Shown here: one piece after another, positions 15,701-23,910 of the stretch
How positions within the stretch are numbered: position 1 is the stretch's first letter
How the letters are laid out: each line of letters starts with the position of its first letter
From: CAZVRZ01 sp964629965
GTDB lineage: Bacteria > Chloroflexota > Anaerolineae > Anaerolineales > UBA4823
Reading direction: 5' to 3'
Assembly: GCA_964629965.1 (NCBI GenBank)
Contig: CAZVRZ010000043.1
Location: forward strand, 1 to 36,458
DNA length: 36,458 nt
Notes under the pieces: model-generated
What the model saw: only the letters and a program-made list of their open reading frames with translations
The model's database searches: none
What the model was told of the DNA's origin: nothing
Position numbers and translations under genes: made by a program

Positions 15701-15729
15701 ATTATAGCGGAGGCTGCAAGGGATGACAA
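15701..15729 (-). promoter_or_regulatory. Sigma70-type promoter of efp
   Basis: Minus strand: -35 TTGTCA (15729-15724), 17-bp spacer, perfect -10 TATAAT (15706-15701). The predicted leader to the ATG at 15630 is about 65 nt and contains the inverted repeat at 15668-15691. It probably drives efp, the cysteine-rich gene and the HAD-DinB gene. Confidence 0.8.
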
Positions 15730-15837
15730 GGGGGCAGAAATGAGAAAATAGGACTTTTTTACTATATCAAATAACGGTGTACAGGTTGAAAAACGCTCAC
15801 AAAAAAGGTGGAATGTATCGCAAAACATGGTTCATTG

Positions 15838-15846
15838 TGGTACACT
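15838..15846 (+). promoter_or_regulatory. Extended -10 promoter of the receiver-domain gene
   Basis: TGGTACACT is an extended -10 (TGnTANNNT). The -35 region is weak (TCGCAA at 15818-15823 at a 17-bp spacing). It lies about 40 bp upstream of the GTG start at 15887. Confidence 0.55.
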
Positions 15847-15886
15847 TTAAGAAAGTGAGATTTGTTTGTCGCTTTAGGAGGAACGT

Positions 15887-16285
15887 GTGGTTGAGGATAC
15901 AAAACGCCTAGTATATGTAGAAGACGAGCAGGAAATGATCGACCTGGTGCGGTTAATCCTGAGCCGTAAAGGTATTGAGGTAATTGGAGCCAATGGAGGC
16001 CGCGAAGGGTTGGATGCGATCCGCCAGCATATCCCCGATCTTGTGTTGTTGGATTTAATGATGCCGGATATGGATGGATGGGATGTTTACCAGCAGATGA
16101 AGGCAGAGCCTAAGACTCGGGATATCCCGGTGATCGTGGTGACAGCCAAGGCGCAAAGCATCGACAAGGTGCTGGGACTGCACATTGCGAAAGTAGACGA
16201 TTATATCGCCAAGCCTTTCAGCCCCCAAGAATTGGTCGACAGTGTCGACAAAGTATTATCCCGGAAAGAAAAGCAGCAAGAATAG
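15887..16285 (+). CDS. Single-domain response regulator (CheY-like receiver)
   Basis: A 132-residue stand-alone receiver domain. The acidic pocket is Glu12-Asp13, the phospho-acceptor Asp56 is in LLDLMMPDMDG, the switch Thr86 is in VVTAKA and the conserved Lys109 is in YIAKPFSP. There is no output domain. The 15-residue tail after the last helix is basic. The GTG start is supported by AGGAGG about 5 nt upstream. No histidine kinase is encoded nearby, so it is an orphan that could act through protein contacts or in a phosphorelay. It has its own promoter and is followed by a terminator at 16296, so it is a single-gene unit. The 130-residue receiver at 23911 is a second orphan, not a close copy. 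Confidence 0.92.
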   Translation: MVEDTKRLVYVEDEQEMIDLVRLILSRKGIEVIGANGGREGLDAIRQHIPDLVLLDLMMPDMDGWDVYQQMKAEPKTRDIPVIVVTAKAQSIDKVLGLHIAKVDDYIAKPFSPQELVDSVDKVLSRKEKQQE

Positions 16286-16295
16286 CACATGGAGG

Positions 16296-16326
16296 CGGGG
16301 CGACGCATGTCGCCCCGATTTATTCT
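16296..16326 (+). terminator. Terminator after the receiver gene
   Basis: A perfect 9-bp GC-rich stem (16296-16304 with 16309-16317, loop GCAT) followed by ATTTATTCTT, 10 bp after the stop codon. Confidence 0.85.
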
Positions 16327-16359
16327 TGGCGGGGGAATAATAAAGCGGTGACGATTGGT

Positions 16360-16737
16360 ATGAAACAAATCCTTTTAGAAAATCTAACACGCCCACTTCA
16401 ACAGTCATTGACGGTTGTCTATTGCGACTCATTCTTGTGCCGGTTACGCGGGCTGACCTTCCGGCGAAGTCTGCCCTCTGGCGAAGGACTTATGTTGGTT
16501 CAGGCGCGTGACAGCCGCCTGGACTCTTCCATTCATATGATGTTCGTTTGGTTCGACCTGGCGATTGTCTGGATCGATCAGTCTAACCAGGTAGTGGATG
16601 TCTGCCTGGCTAAAAGTTGGAGCCCAGCCTATTTACCAAAACGCCCGGCGCGTTATGTGCTTGAAATTACACCGGAGCGGATGAACGATTTTCAAGTTGG
16701 TGATCGAGTTACCTGGCATGAAGTATCTGCGAATTAA
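16360..16737 (+). CDS. DUF192 family protein
   Basis: A 125-residue protein that fits DUF192 (PF02643): the N-terminal strand with CRLRGLTFRRSLPSGEGLML, the SSIHMMFVWFDLAIVWIDQ core and the YVLEITPERMNDFQVGDRV end. DUF192 is a small beta-rich domain, often secreted, of unknown biochemical role. Here there is no signal peptide. The start is uncertain: an ATG at 16360 has GGTGA (complementary to the 16S tail) 8 nt upstream, and a GTG at 16348 in the same frame is the alternative. Its last 20 bases overlap the start of the LysM/M23 peptidase gene, so the two are probably expressed together. Family membership rests on the motif pattern only. Confidence 0.82.
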   Translation: MKQILLENLTRPLQQSLTVVYCDSFLCRLRGLTFRRSLPSGEGLMLVQARDSRLDSSIHMMFVWFDLAIVWIDQSNQVVDVCLAKSWSPAYLPKRPARYVLEITPERMNDFQVGDRVTWHEVSAN

Positions 16738-18109
16738 TCTGCTCTTATTATTGCTGTTGTTGCTGCCGGTGCAGGTGGGCCTGGCGCAGGACAGCCAGCC
16801 AGTTGGCCCTATTTATATTGTCCAATCGGGCGACACGCTGTGGGATATTTCCCAGCGTTTTAACGTGACATTAACTGACCTGATGAACCTGAACAACATC
16901 AGCGATGGCAGCACACTGAAAGCAGGCGACCGGCTGGTTATCCCGGGTTTGGAGGGTATTACGGGTGTGCTGGACACGCGACCGGTTTACCTGGGTGATA
17001 CGCTGCGCAGCCTGAGCCGCCAGTATCGCGTTGCAGAAGACTCTTTGCTGCGCCTGAATCACCTGGTAAGCCCGCTGGAGTTGTATGCCGGCGCAAACTT
17101 GATCATTCCCCAGCAAGAAAATCGCCAGCTATTGGGCAGCCGGATATCCCTGTCGCTGGGGCAATCTGTGTTGGAAAAGGCGGTATTGCAGGGCGAAAAT
17201 CCCTGGCGGATGCTGCTGCTGAACCGCATGGCCAAGAACTGGCAGGCTATTCCTGGCGACGTGCTGCACCTGCCTGGTGAGGCGGCTGCTGGGCTGGGCG
17301 CATTCCCAGCGGTGATCCAAAGTGCAGAGATCACCCCACTGCCCTTGGTGCAGGGCAAGACGACTGTGCTGCAGATCACTGCCGCGGCGGGCGCAGTTTT
17401 TGAAGGCGCTATCGCCGGCCGGATATTTAGCTTCCACGAACAATCTGCTGGTGATTACGTTGGTATGCAAGGTGTGTATGCCATGCTGCCCGCGGGCCTT
17501 TACCCGCTTTCCATTCGCGGCAGCCTGGCGGATGGCACGCCGGTGGGTTTTACGCAGTTGGTGCCGGTTCAAGCCGGGAGTTATGCTTACGAAAACCTGG
17601 TGGTAGACGCGGCAACAATCGATCCGGTCGTGACGAAACCCGAAGACGCGCAATGGACTGCACTGGTCGCAACTGCGACGGATGAGAAACTGTGGTCGGG
17701 GGGGTTCACCAGCCCGGTCGCGCCTGAATATACAGATTGTTGGCCTTCAGTATTTGGTAATCGCCGGTCATACAATCAATCCGAGTACCTGTATTTCCAT
17801 ACCGGCCTGGATTTTTGCGGCCAGGTTGGCCATTTGATTTACGCACCCGCGGCCGGCGAAGTGGTTTTTGTGGGGCCGCTGACAGTGCGAGGTAACGCCA
17901 CCATGATCAATCACGGTTGGGGGATTTATTCAGGTTTCATGCACCAATCTGAGATCCAGGTCAGCGTAGGAGACCGTGTTGAGGCCGGGCAGCAGATTGG
18001 CCTGATTGGTTCTACCGGCCGCGTAACAGGCCCTCATTTGCATTGGGAGGTGTGGGTCGGCGGGGTGCAGGTGGATCCGATGGATTGGCTGCAGAACGCT
18101 TATCCCTGA
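16718..18109 (+). CDS. Secreted LysM and M23 peptidase-domain protein
   Basis: A 463-residue exported cell-wall protein. The signal peptide is a long leucine run (residues 5-16) with cleavage likely after LAQ near residue 23. LysM 1 (33-75, IVQSGDTLWDISQRF) and LysM 2 (89-130, YLGDTLRSLSRQYRV) bind glycan; a degenerate third copy may lie at about 143-190. A beta-sandwich linker of about 100 residues follows. The C-terminal M23 domain has HTGLDF (361-366), with the metal ligands His and Asp, and the HLHW motif (near 440-443). Both are intact, so an active zinc endopeptidase on peptidoglycan cross-bridges is plausible. The ATG at 16718 is chosen over the upstream frame because it starts the signal peptide. 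It overlaps DUF192 at the start and the convergent DUF2007 gene by 10 bp at the end. Confidence 0.92.
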   Translation: MKYLRINLLLLLLLLLPVQVGLAQDSQPVGPIYIVQSGDTLWDISQRFNVTLTDLMNLNNISDGSTLKAGDRLVIPGLEGITGVLDTRPVYLGDTLRSLSRQYRVAEDSLLRLNHLVSPLELYAGANLIIPQQENRQLLGSRISLSLGQSVLEKAVLQGENPWRMLLLNRMAKNWQAIPGDVLHLPGEAAAGLGAFPAVIQSAEITPLPLVQGKTTVLQITAAAGAVFEGAIAGRIFSFHEQSAGDYVGMQGVYAMLPAGLYPLSIRGSLADGTPVGFTQLVPVQAGSYAYENLVVDAATIDPVVTKPEDAQWTALVATATDEKLWSGGFTSPVAPEYTDCWPSVFGNRRSYNQSEYLYFHTGLDFCGQVGHLIYAPAAGEVVFVGPLTVRGNATMINHGWGIYSGFMHQSEIQVSVGDRVEAGQQIGLIGSTGRVTGPHLHWEVWVGGVQVDPMDWLQNAYP

Positions 18110-18435
18110 GAATCATCTTCTGAGGTCAAGTCATCTGGCTCGATCAGGTCGGGGTCGAGAAAGTCTGCGGCGTCAGCATCGGATATTTCGAGTTCGACAT
18201 TTTGGTAGCTGCCTGCATCGAAATCTGCCAGGATAGCCATAGCCTTTTCTAGATCTGTTTCAGGTACCAATATTTGAACTGTCCCTAAGGCGCCAAACGT
18301 CACCGGGTATATGAGGCGACCGGCTGCTTCCTGAGAGAGCAATACTTCAATTCCTTGCGCTTCCAGGAGCCCCGCCAGGATCTCGGCTTCCACATTCCCT
18401 GCTGTTTCTCTTGCGACACTCCATCTGGTTTCCAT
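18100..18435 (-). CDS. DUF2007-like putative signal-transducing protein
   Basis: A 111-residue protein. Residues 7-70 (NVEAEILAGLLEAQGIEVLLSQ, shown as NVEAEILAGLLEA then QGIEVLLSQ, ending LVPETDLEKAMAIL) match the small DUF2007 fold: a helix, then strands carrying GALGTVQILVPE. The remaining 40 residues are strongly acidic and probably disordered. The ATG at 18435 follows AAAGGA. It converges on the LysM/M23 gene with a 10-bp overlap of the two 3' ends. The DUF2007 domain is often described as a signal-transducing module, but no mechanism is established. The upstream region is shared with the divergent 18551 gene. Confidence 0.75.
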   Translation of the reverse strand: METRWSVARETAGNVEAEILAGLLEAQGIEVLLSQEAAGRLIYPVTFGALGTVQILVPETDLEKAMAILADFDAGSYQNVELEISDADAADFLDPDLIEPDDLTSEDDSQG

Positions 18436-18483
18436 GTTCTGATTTCCTTTGAACCTAGTTAATTAAGGCTAATCACAATAGAG

Positions 18484-18530
18484 TATAATAGGAAATGATA
18501 CAAAATGCAAAATTGCAAAATTGCAAGATT
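18484..18530. promoter_or_regulatory. Divergent intergenic region with TATAAT and an 8-bp tandem repeat
   Basis: Between the divergent DUF2007 and 18551 genes there is a TATAAT at 18484-18489 (plus strand, no good -35) and, overlapping it on the minus strand, TATACT (18487-18482) with a weak -35 TTGCAT. Next to them GCAAAATT, GCAAAATT and GCAAGATT run in tandem at 18507-18530. The repeat could be a regulator site or simple slippage. Confidence 0.45.
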
Positions 18531-18550
18531 AAATTGTTTGAGGCATGTTT

Positions 18551-20128
18551 ATGAAAGTAACGGCAATCCGTGAGGATTACTGGGAAAATTTCCAGATCGA
18601 ACCAGCAGATATTGAATTCATCTATAATTATCTTCTTGAGAAAGAAACCCCCCTTTCCTCCAAGGAACTGGCGAAAGCATTAGCTGAAGATCGTATTCGC
18701 CGCGAGAAGGTTGCTATCGAGCGGCAGCGCAGCGCAGGCGGCGCGGTCTATTTGCCCAAGGAAGCTTATTCGGTTGGGCAAGCACTGGTGTTTCCGGCCC
18801 TGAATTGGAAATCAGGCGAGGTGGTCAAGGTGCGCCCGGGTGAAAACCCAGACCTGGGCGATTTTCAAGTAATCCAGGTGGCTCTTGAAGATGGCGAGTC
18901 GAAAGAATTTGCATCTGGCATTGCAGACCATAAGCTGAACCAGCCGGTCGATTATTTTCGGGATGGTTTCCTGGACCTGGAAACAGTCCTTGTCCATTAT
19001 GGGGATGATTTGGTCGAATACTTGGAAGAAGCGCTGGAAAACAACGCCGATTTTGTGCGTATAGCCGGACGCTGGTTCCCGCGAGCTTTGTTGGTTGATA
19101 TCAATGTGGGGCATATGAACCTGGCTGAAGCCGTGCTGGATATGGCAGCAGGCGGCCCTTTGCCAACCTTGGCCTTATTAGAACAGGTGGGTATTTCTGT
19201 CCAACAAAACTCAAACCTGAGTGAGTTCTCGCTGGCTTTGGCGCTCCAGGAGGATCCCCGTTTCGATGAGGTTGGCCCTTCGGGCGAAGTGTTGTGGTTC
19301 CTCAACCGCCTCGAGCCAGAAGGCGTCTTAAAGGTTCCAGCATGCTTGCGGTATGGAGAAAACGATTATGACCGTTCTCTGCTGACGCCAGAAATGCTTG
19401 AATTGGAACGGCGGTTGGATGATGAATTGTCTCCGGTCACATCGAAGCTGTTATCTCAGGCAGAAGTTACCATCCCATTGATCTACCCTCATTGGCGTTC
19501 TGGTACGCTGCCATTATCGGCGCAAATTCGTCACTTGTTCCCGACTGCTTATGAAGCGCCCCGTATTCGCTTTATGTTGGTGGATGGCGACAGTGGTGAG
19601 AAATTCGCCGGGTGGGTGGTGCGTTCGCACCGCTATGTGTATGGGTTGGGCGATTGGTATCGAGCAAAAGGGGTTATCCCAGGCAGCCTGATCCAGGTGC
19701 GAGCCGGCAAGGCTGGCGAAGTGGTGGTGAGGTGCGAATCCCGGCGTTCTGCTCGGGAATGGATCAAAACTGTGCTGGTCGGCTCGGATGGCGGGATCGT
19801 GTTTGCTTTACTGAAGCAGGGAGTCAATACGCAATTTGATGAGCGCATGACAATTGCTATCCCCAACCCCGAAGAGTTGGAAAATGTCTGGCAGCAGAAT
19901 CAGAAAGAGCATGTGCCTTTTGAACGCACCCTGGTGAATACTGTGAGAGAACTGGCAAAATTAAACCCGCAGAGTCATGTGCATGCAAGCGAGTTATATG
20001 CAGCCGTTAATGTGATCCGGCGCTGTCCTCCAGGCCCTATTTTAGCAATGCTGGCCTCACGCCCCTGGTTTGTGCATGTGGGAGATCTGCATTATCGCTT
20101 CAACGATTCAGAACGAAACGCAGCTTGA
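18551..20128 (+). CDS. Unknown 525-residue protein with predicted winged-helix ends
   Basis: I do not recognise a named family. Residues 20-50 (FIYNYLLEKETPLSSKELAKAL) look like the start of a winged-helix domain, and a similar arrangement recurs at the C-terminus (NPQSHVHASELYAAVNVIR and a WFVHVGDLHYRF wing near 505-520). In between are mixed alpha/beta regions, including a GEVVKVRPGENPDLGDFQVIQV strand-rich stretch, split here as GEVVKVRPGENP and LGDFQVIQV. No signal peptide, membrane helix or catalytic motif is visible. The second ATG (18551) is preferred over 18545 because GAGG lies 7 nt before it. It is 12 bp upstream of a smaller unknown gene with its own ribosome site, so the two form a unit. 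A DNA-binding or RNA-polymerase-associated role is a guess from the ends. Confidence 0.7.
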   Translation: MKVTAIREDYWENFQIEPADIEFIYNYLLEKETPLSSKELAKALAEDRIRREKVAIERQRSAGGAVYLPKEAYSVGQALVFPALNWKSGEVVKVRPGENPDLGDFQVIQVALEDGESKEFASGIADHKLNQPVDYFRDGFLDLETVLVHYGDDLVEYLEEALENNADFVRIAGRWFPRALLVDINVGHMNLAEAVLDMAAGGPLPTLALLEQVGISVQQNSNLSEFSLALALQEDPRFDEVGPSGEVLWFLNRLEPEGVLKVPACLRYGENDYDRSLLTPEMLELERRLDDELSPVTSKLLSQAEVTIPLIYPHWRSGTLPLSAQIRHLFPTAYEAPRIRFMLVDGDSGEKFAGWVVRSHRYVYGLGDWYRAKGVIPGSLIQVRAGKAGEVVVRCESRRSAREWIKTVLVGSDGGIVFALLKQGVNTQFDERMTIAIPNPEELENVWQQNQKEHVPFERTLVNTVRELAKLNPQSHVHASELYAAVNVIRRCPPGPILAMLASRPWFVHVGDLHYRFNDSERNAA

Positions 20129-20140
20129 TGGAGGTTACCC

Positions 20141-20575
20141 GTGCCCGAGTTTAAGCGCTTCAGCCTGGTAAAGCCCACCTTGCAAACCAGGTTCAGGATT
20201 GATTTCCAATGGTGGGAACAAAATGATCGAGATTGGCGGGTGCACCTGGCCAGTTTGCTTTGCCCTCAGCACGAAGAATTGTATGCCAATGCTGCGGGAA
20301 ATCAGATGGTAGATTGGATCGACTTGCAGACGGCGGAAGTCCAGCGTGTGGATGCTGTGCAACACGTTTTGATCACGCATTGCGCCAAGCAGCCTGAATT
20401 TATTACACCGCACACCGCCATGGTCGATGCTATTTTTCGCGTTTACCTGGTGAACGGGAACGCGCCTCTCACGCCGGTTGAATTAGGCGCGCAGTTGTCA
20501 CGTCCGCCAGAAATCATCTTGCGCACGTTGTCAGGCGCTCATAACTATCGGGGAGTACGCCCGTGCCTGGGATAA
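20141..20575 (+). CDS. Unknown 144-residue protein paired with the 18551 gene
   Basis: GTG start at 20141 with GGAGG 6 nt upstream, 12 bp after the previous stop. The protein is rich in aromatic residues in its first third (FRIDFQWWEQNDRDWRVHL). The last 50 residues (NAPLTPVELGAQLSRPPEIILRTL, here as APLTPVELGAQLSRP) resemble a helix-turn-helix segment of the winged-helix type, like the neighbouring gene. No known family comes to mind. The stop is 8 bp before the tRNA-Arg gene. The pair may act together; if one is a DNA-binding factor the other may be a partner. Confidence 0.65.
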   Translation: MPEFKRFSLVKPTLQTRFRIDFQWWEQNDRDWRVHLASLLCPQHEELYANAAGNQMVDWIDLQTAEVQRVDAVQHVLITHCAKQPEFITPHTAMVDAIFRVYLVNGNAPLTPVELGAQLSRPPEIILRTLSGAHNYRGVRPCLG

Positions 20576-20583
20576 TGCCAACT

Positions 20584-20656
20584 GCCCCTGTAGCTCAATG
20601 GACAGAGCAGCAGCCTTCTAAGCTGTTGGTTGTGGGTTCGAATCCCGCCAGGGGCG
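20584..20656 (+). tRNA. tRNA-Arg (anticodon UCU)
   Basis: Cloverleaf folds fully: acceptor arms GCCCCTG (20584-20590) and CAGGGGC (20649-20655) with discriminator G, D-arm GCTC/GAGC, and anticodon stem GCAGC/GCTGT with loop CTTCTAA, giving TCT. The T-arm contains GGTTCGAATCC. The CCA end is not encoded. It reads AGA codons. It lies 36 bp before the hsp20 start. Confidence 0.96.
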
Positions 20657-20692
20657 CCTTTTTCGTGAGCGCTACTAGCAGGAGTGGATAGG

Positions 20693-21130
20693 ATGAGCGA
20701 CGTATTATTAAAATCACTATCGTCACACCTCAATGGGCATTCTTTGGATGATCTTTCGAATGATCTGATGGGACGGAGATGGGCCAGCTATGCGCGTATC
20801 TGGCGCCCACAGGCCGATGTTTATGAAACGGAAGATGCGCTTATCATTCGAGTTGAGATTGCAGGGGTCAGGGAATCGGATTTTCAAATTTCGCTTGAAG
20901 AACGCCGGCTGCAGATCTCTGGCACTCGCGCCGATATTTCTGAACGCCGCGCTTACTACCAGATGGAGATACCTTATGGGGATTTCAATCTCGAGCTGAA
21001 CCTTCCAGTGGCAGTGGTGGGCGACGAGGCGCAAGCAGTTTATCGGAATGGATTATTAAAGATCGTTTTACCGAAGGCGCACCCGAAAAAGGCGCACCCG
21101 AAACAAATACCCGTACGAGGGGATGAATAA
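20693..21130 (+). CDS. Small heat-shock protein, Hsp20 family
   Basis: A 145-residue alpha-crystallin-domain chaperone that binds unfolding proteins without ATP. The alpha-crystallin domain covers roughly residues 38-128: it starts with WRPQADVYETEDALIIRVEIAG (split as WRPQADVYETEDALI and IRVEIAG), and has the typical VYRNGLLKIVLPKAHPK ending. The C-terminal tail has an IPV motif, the short I-x-V tag that locks sHsp oligomers. Just before it, AHPKK repeats twice because of a local duplication (about 21076-21105). The ATG at 20693 follows GGAGTGG. It lies 36 bp after tRNA-Arg, too close for an independent promoter with room to spare, and 3 bp before lon, so it is probably co-transcribed with lon. 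Confidence 0.92.
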   Translation: MSDVLLKSLSSHLNGHSLDDLSNDLMGRRWASYARIWRPQADVYETEDALIIRVEIAGVRESDFQISLEERRLQISGTRADISERRAYYQMEIPYGDFNLELNLPVAVVGDEAQAVYRNGLLKIVLPKAHPKKAHPKQIPVRGDE

Positions 21131-21133
21131 TTC

Positions 21134-23905
21134 ATGCCGGCTTCACGTTGGAATATACTTAACTTTATGCCCTGGTTTGGGCAGGATGATGGCGTTGGAG
21201 AACAGCGCTGGGCAGAAGAAGAGTTGTTGAGTCTCAGGGAATTGATGTTCAGCCTGCTCCCTGCCGGGGCGGGGCGCGGCGAAGTAGAGCAGAGCAAGGC
21301 GGATGAGCAGGAAGCTCTGGAAAGCCTGATCATATCCGCTGAAACCACCTCGATCGAAGAGCCTGTTCCCAATCAGGAGCTTAAAGGGAAAATCCCGACT
21401 GTTCTGCCTATTCTGCCTTTGCGGGGCCTGGTGGTTTACCCGGAAACGGCTGTTCCGTTGACGATCGGGCAACCGCGTTCGATCCGCCTGGTGGATGATG
21501 TTGTCTCTGAAGATAACCGGCTGATCGGCCTGGTGACCTCCAAGGACCCCGAGTTGGAATCGCCCGAGCCCAAAGATTTATATTCCGTGGGCACGGTTGC
21601 GATGGTGCACCGGTTGTTCCGGGCGCCGGATGGAACCATCCGCTTGTTGGTGCAGGGTTTGGCGCGTTTCCGCCTGGTCGAATTTGTCCAGGCTGAGCCT
21701 TATTTGAAGGCTACCATCCAATTGGCGCCGGAAGTGGTTGAGCCCGACCTGGAAGTGGAAGCGATGGCGCGTAATGCCCGTGATCAGTTTGCGCGCATTG
21801 CCGAAATGATCCCCACCATCCCAAGAGAGTTGGTGGCCTCCGTCCAGGCGCTTGAGGAGCCGCTGCAAACAGTTTATACCATTGCCAATTTTCAGCGAAT
21901 GGACCTGGATGCGGCAGAAGCGCTGCTGGAGTTCGACTCGGTTACCGACAAACTGCGCAAGCTGGTAGGGATCCTTACCCGCGAAGTAGAGGTATTGGAA
22001 ATTGGCCAGAAGATCCAAAGCGAGGCCCGCTCTGAGATCGAAAAGATGCAGCGAGATTATTTCCTGCGAGAACAGCTAAAAGCGATCCAGCGCGAACTGG
22101 GTGAGGGGGACGAACAGGCGGCTGAGGTAGAGGAGCTGCGCAAGAAGATCGAGGCGGCCGGTATGACCGAGGAGGCCGATAAGCAGGCTCGCCGTGAGCT
22201 GGATCGATTGTCGCGCCTGCCCACCGCAGCTGCCGAATATGGCGTTATCCGCACTTACCTGGATTGGATGATCTCATTACCCTGGTCCGTTGCCTCGGTC
22301 GATAACCTGGAAATCACCCATGCGCGAGAAATCCTGGACCAGGATCACTTTGGCCTGGAAGACGTGAAAGAACGCATCCTGGAATACCTGGCTGTGCGCA
22401 AACTGCGCCTGGAACGCTCCGGAGAAGCGCAGGATGAGCCGGTTGATGAAATTCGCCGTATCCGCGAAGGGGTTATTCTCTGTTTTGTAGGACCACCGGG
22501 AGTAGGAAAAACTTCGCTGGGACGCTCGATTGCCCACGCCATGGGGCGCAAGTTTGTGCGCATTTCCCTGGGCGGCATGCGCGACGAAGCGGAGATCCGC
22601 GGTCACCGGCGCACGTATATCGGCGCCATGCCGGGCAGGATCCTGCAGGCTTTGCGGCGGGTCGAATCTCGCAACCCGGTATTCATGTTGGATGAAATCG
22701 ACAAACTGACTTTCGATTTCCATGGAGACCCGGCCTCGGCTTTGCTGGAAGTGCTGGATCCGGAGCAGAACGCTGAATTCCGCGACCATTACCTGGAAGT
22801 GGCTTTTGATCTCTCGCAAGTGATGTTCATTACAACTGCCAACCTGTTGGAACCGATTCCTGCGCCCCTGCGAGACAGGATGGAGATCATTTCTCTGTCG
22901 GGCTATACGGAAGGCGAGAAATGCGCCATCGCCCGGAAGTATCTCATTCCCCGCCAGGTGCGCGAAAATGGTTTGCGCCTCGATGAGGTCAAATTTACCG
23001 ATGACGCTTTGCGGATGATCATCCGGTCATATACCCGCGAGGCGGGTGTGCGCAATCTGGAAAGAGAGATCGGCTCGGTGTGCCGCAAGGTAGTGACCGA
23101 GATTGCCGAGAAGAAGGCTGATGCGCTGGAAATAACGCCCGAAAAGGTGCGCGCATATTCCGGACGCCCGCATTACTTTGGGAATGAAGAGATTGCAGCC
23201 AGGACATCCATCCCTGGCGTGGCTACCGGGTTGGCTTACACTCCCGTGGGGGGAGATGTTCTTTTCATCGAAGCCACGCGCATGCCAGGAAGCAAGGGTT
23301 TCCAGATCACCGGCTCGTTGGGCAATGTGATGCAAGAATCGGCGCGGGCTGCTCTATCGTACGTGCGCTCGCGTACGGCTGACCTGGGACTGCCTCCGAA
23401 TTTCTTTGAGAAGTCGGATATTCATTTGCACATTCCCGCCGGCGCTCAACCCAAGGACGGCCCCTCAGCGGGCGTGACGATGGCTACCGCATTGGTATCT
23501 CTGGTATCGGGCCGGCCCGTTAAGTCGGATATTGGCATGACCGGCGAGATCACCCTGCGCGGCCAGGTGCTTCCGGTAGGCGGCATCAAAGAGAAGGTGT
23601 TGGCGGCGCATCGCAGCGGTTTGAAGACTGTAATCTTGCCGCGCCGCAATGAGGCCGACCTGGAAGACCTGCCCGAAGAAGTGCGAAATTCAATTCAGTT
23701 CCTCTTCGTAGAGACTGTGGATGAAGTGCTGGAAAACGCATTGGAGCCGGCTCCTGCCTCCGGCGCTGCCAAGATGCATAATCCTGTAGACAAAAGCGGG
23801 GAACGCCTGCCAGAACAACCCACCCACGCACAAGAGCCAACTCTTTTGAAAAATAAGACCAGAACAAGGAAGAAGAAGGCGGACGAGAAACCACCTGAGG
23901 AATAA
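21134..23905 (+). CDS. lon: ATP-dependent protease Lon
   Basis: A 923-residue bacterial LonA serine protease that degrades misfolded and regulatory proteins. After an unusual N-terminal extension of about 90 residues, the Lon N domain starts at VLPILPLRGLVVYP. The helical linker (IQSEARSEIEKMQRDYFLREQLKAIQ region, near 295-320) leads to the AAA+ module with Walker A GPPGVGKTS (near 453-461) and Walker B VFMLDEIDKL. The protease domain holds Ser778 in PKDGPSAGVT and Lys819 in GGIKEKVLAAH, the catalytic dyad. The C-terminal tail after residue 880 is Lys/Pro-rich and disordered. The ATG at 21134 is 3 bp after hsp20, with GAGGGGA upstream, which pairs a holdase with a protease. An orphan receiver gene follows 5 bp after the stop. 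Confidence 0.97.
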   Translation: MPASRWNILNFMPWFGQDDGVGEQRWAEEELLSLRELMFSLLPAGAGRGEVEQSKADEQEALESLIISAETTSIEEPVPNQELKGKIPTVLPILPLRGLVVYPETAVPLTIGQPRSIRLVDDVVSEDNRLIGLVTSKDPELESPEPKDLYSVGTVAMVHRLFRAPDGTIRLLVQGLARFRLVEFVQAEPYLKATIQLAPEVVEPDLEVEAMARNARDQFARIAEMIPTIPRELVASVQALEEPLQTVYTIANFQRMDLDAAEALLEFDSVTDKLRKLVGILTREVEVLEIGQKIQSEARSEIEKMQRDYFLREQLKAIQRELGEGDEQAAEVEELRKKIEAAGMTEEADKQARRELDRLSRLPTAAAEYGVIRTYLDWMISLPWSVASVDNLEITHAREILDQDHFGLEDVKERILEYLAVRKLRLERSGEAQDEPVDEIRRIREGVILCFVGPPGVGKTSLGRSIAHAMGRKFVRISLGGMRDEAEIRGHRRTYIGAMPGRILQALRRVESRNPVFMLDEIDKLTFDFHGDPASALLEVLDPEQNAEFRDHYLEVAFDLSQVMFITTANLLEPIPAPLRDRMEIISLSGYTEGEKCAIARKYLIPRQVRENGLRLDEVKFTDDALRMIIRSYTREAGVRNLEREIGSVCRKVVTEIAEKKADALEITPEKVRAYSGRPHYFGNEEIAARTSIPGVATGLAYTPVGGDVLFIEATRMPGSKGFQITGSLGNVMQESARAALSYVRSRTADLGLPPNFFEKSDIHLHIPAGAQPKDGPSAGVTMATALVSLVSGRPVKSDIGMTGEITLRGQVLPVGGIKEKVLAAHRSGLKTVILPRRNEADLEDLPEEVRNSIQFLFVETVDEVLENALEPAPASGAAKMHNPVDKSGERLPEQPTHAQEPTLLKNKTRTRKKKADEKPPEE

Positions 23906-23910
23906 ATTTC

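Noticed and set aside
18507..18530. Short tandem repeat considered as a CRISPR remnant
   Set aside because: Units are only 8 bp with no spacers and no cas genes nearby.
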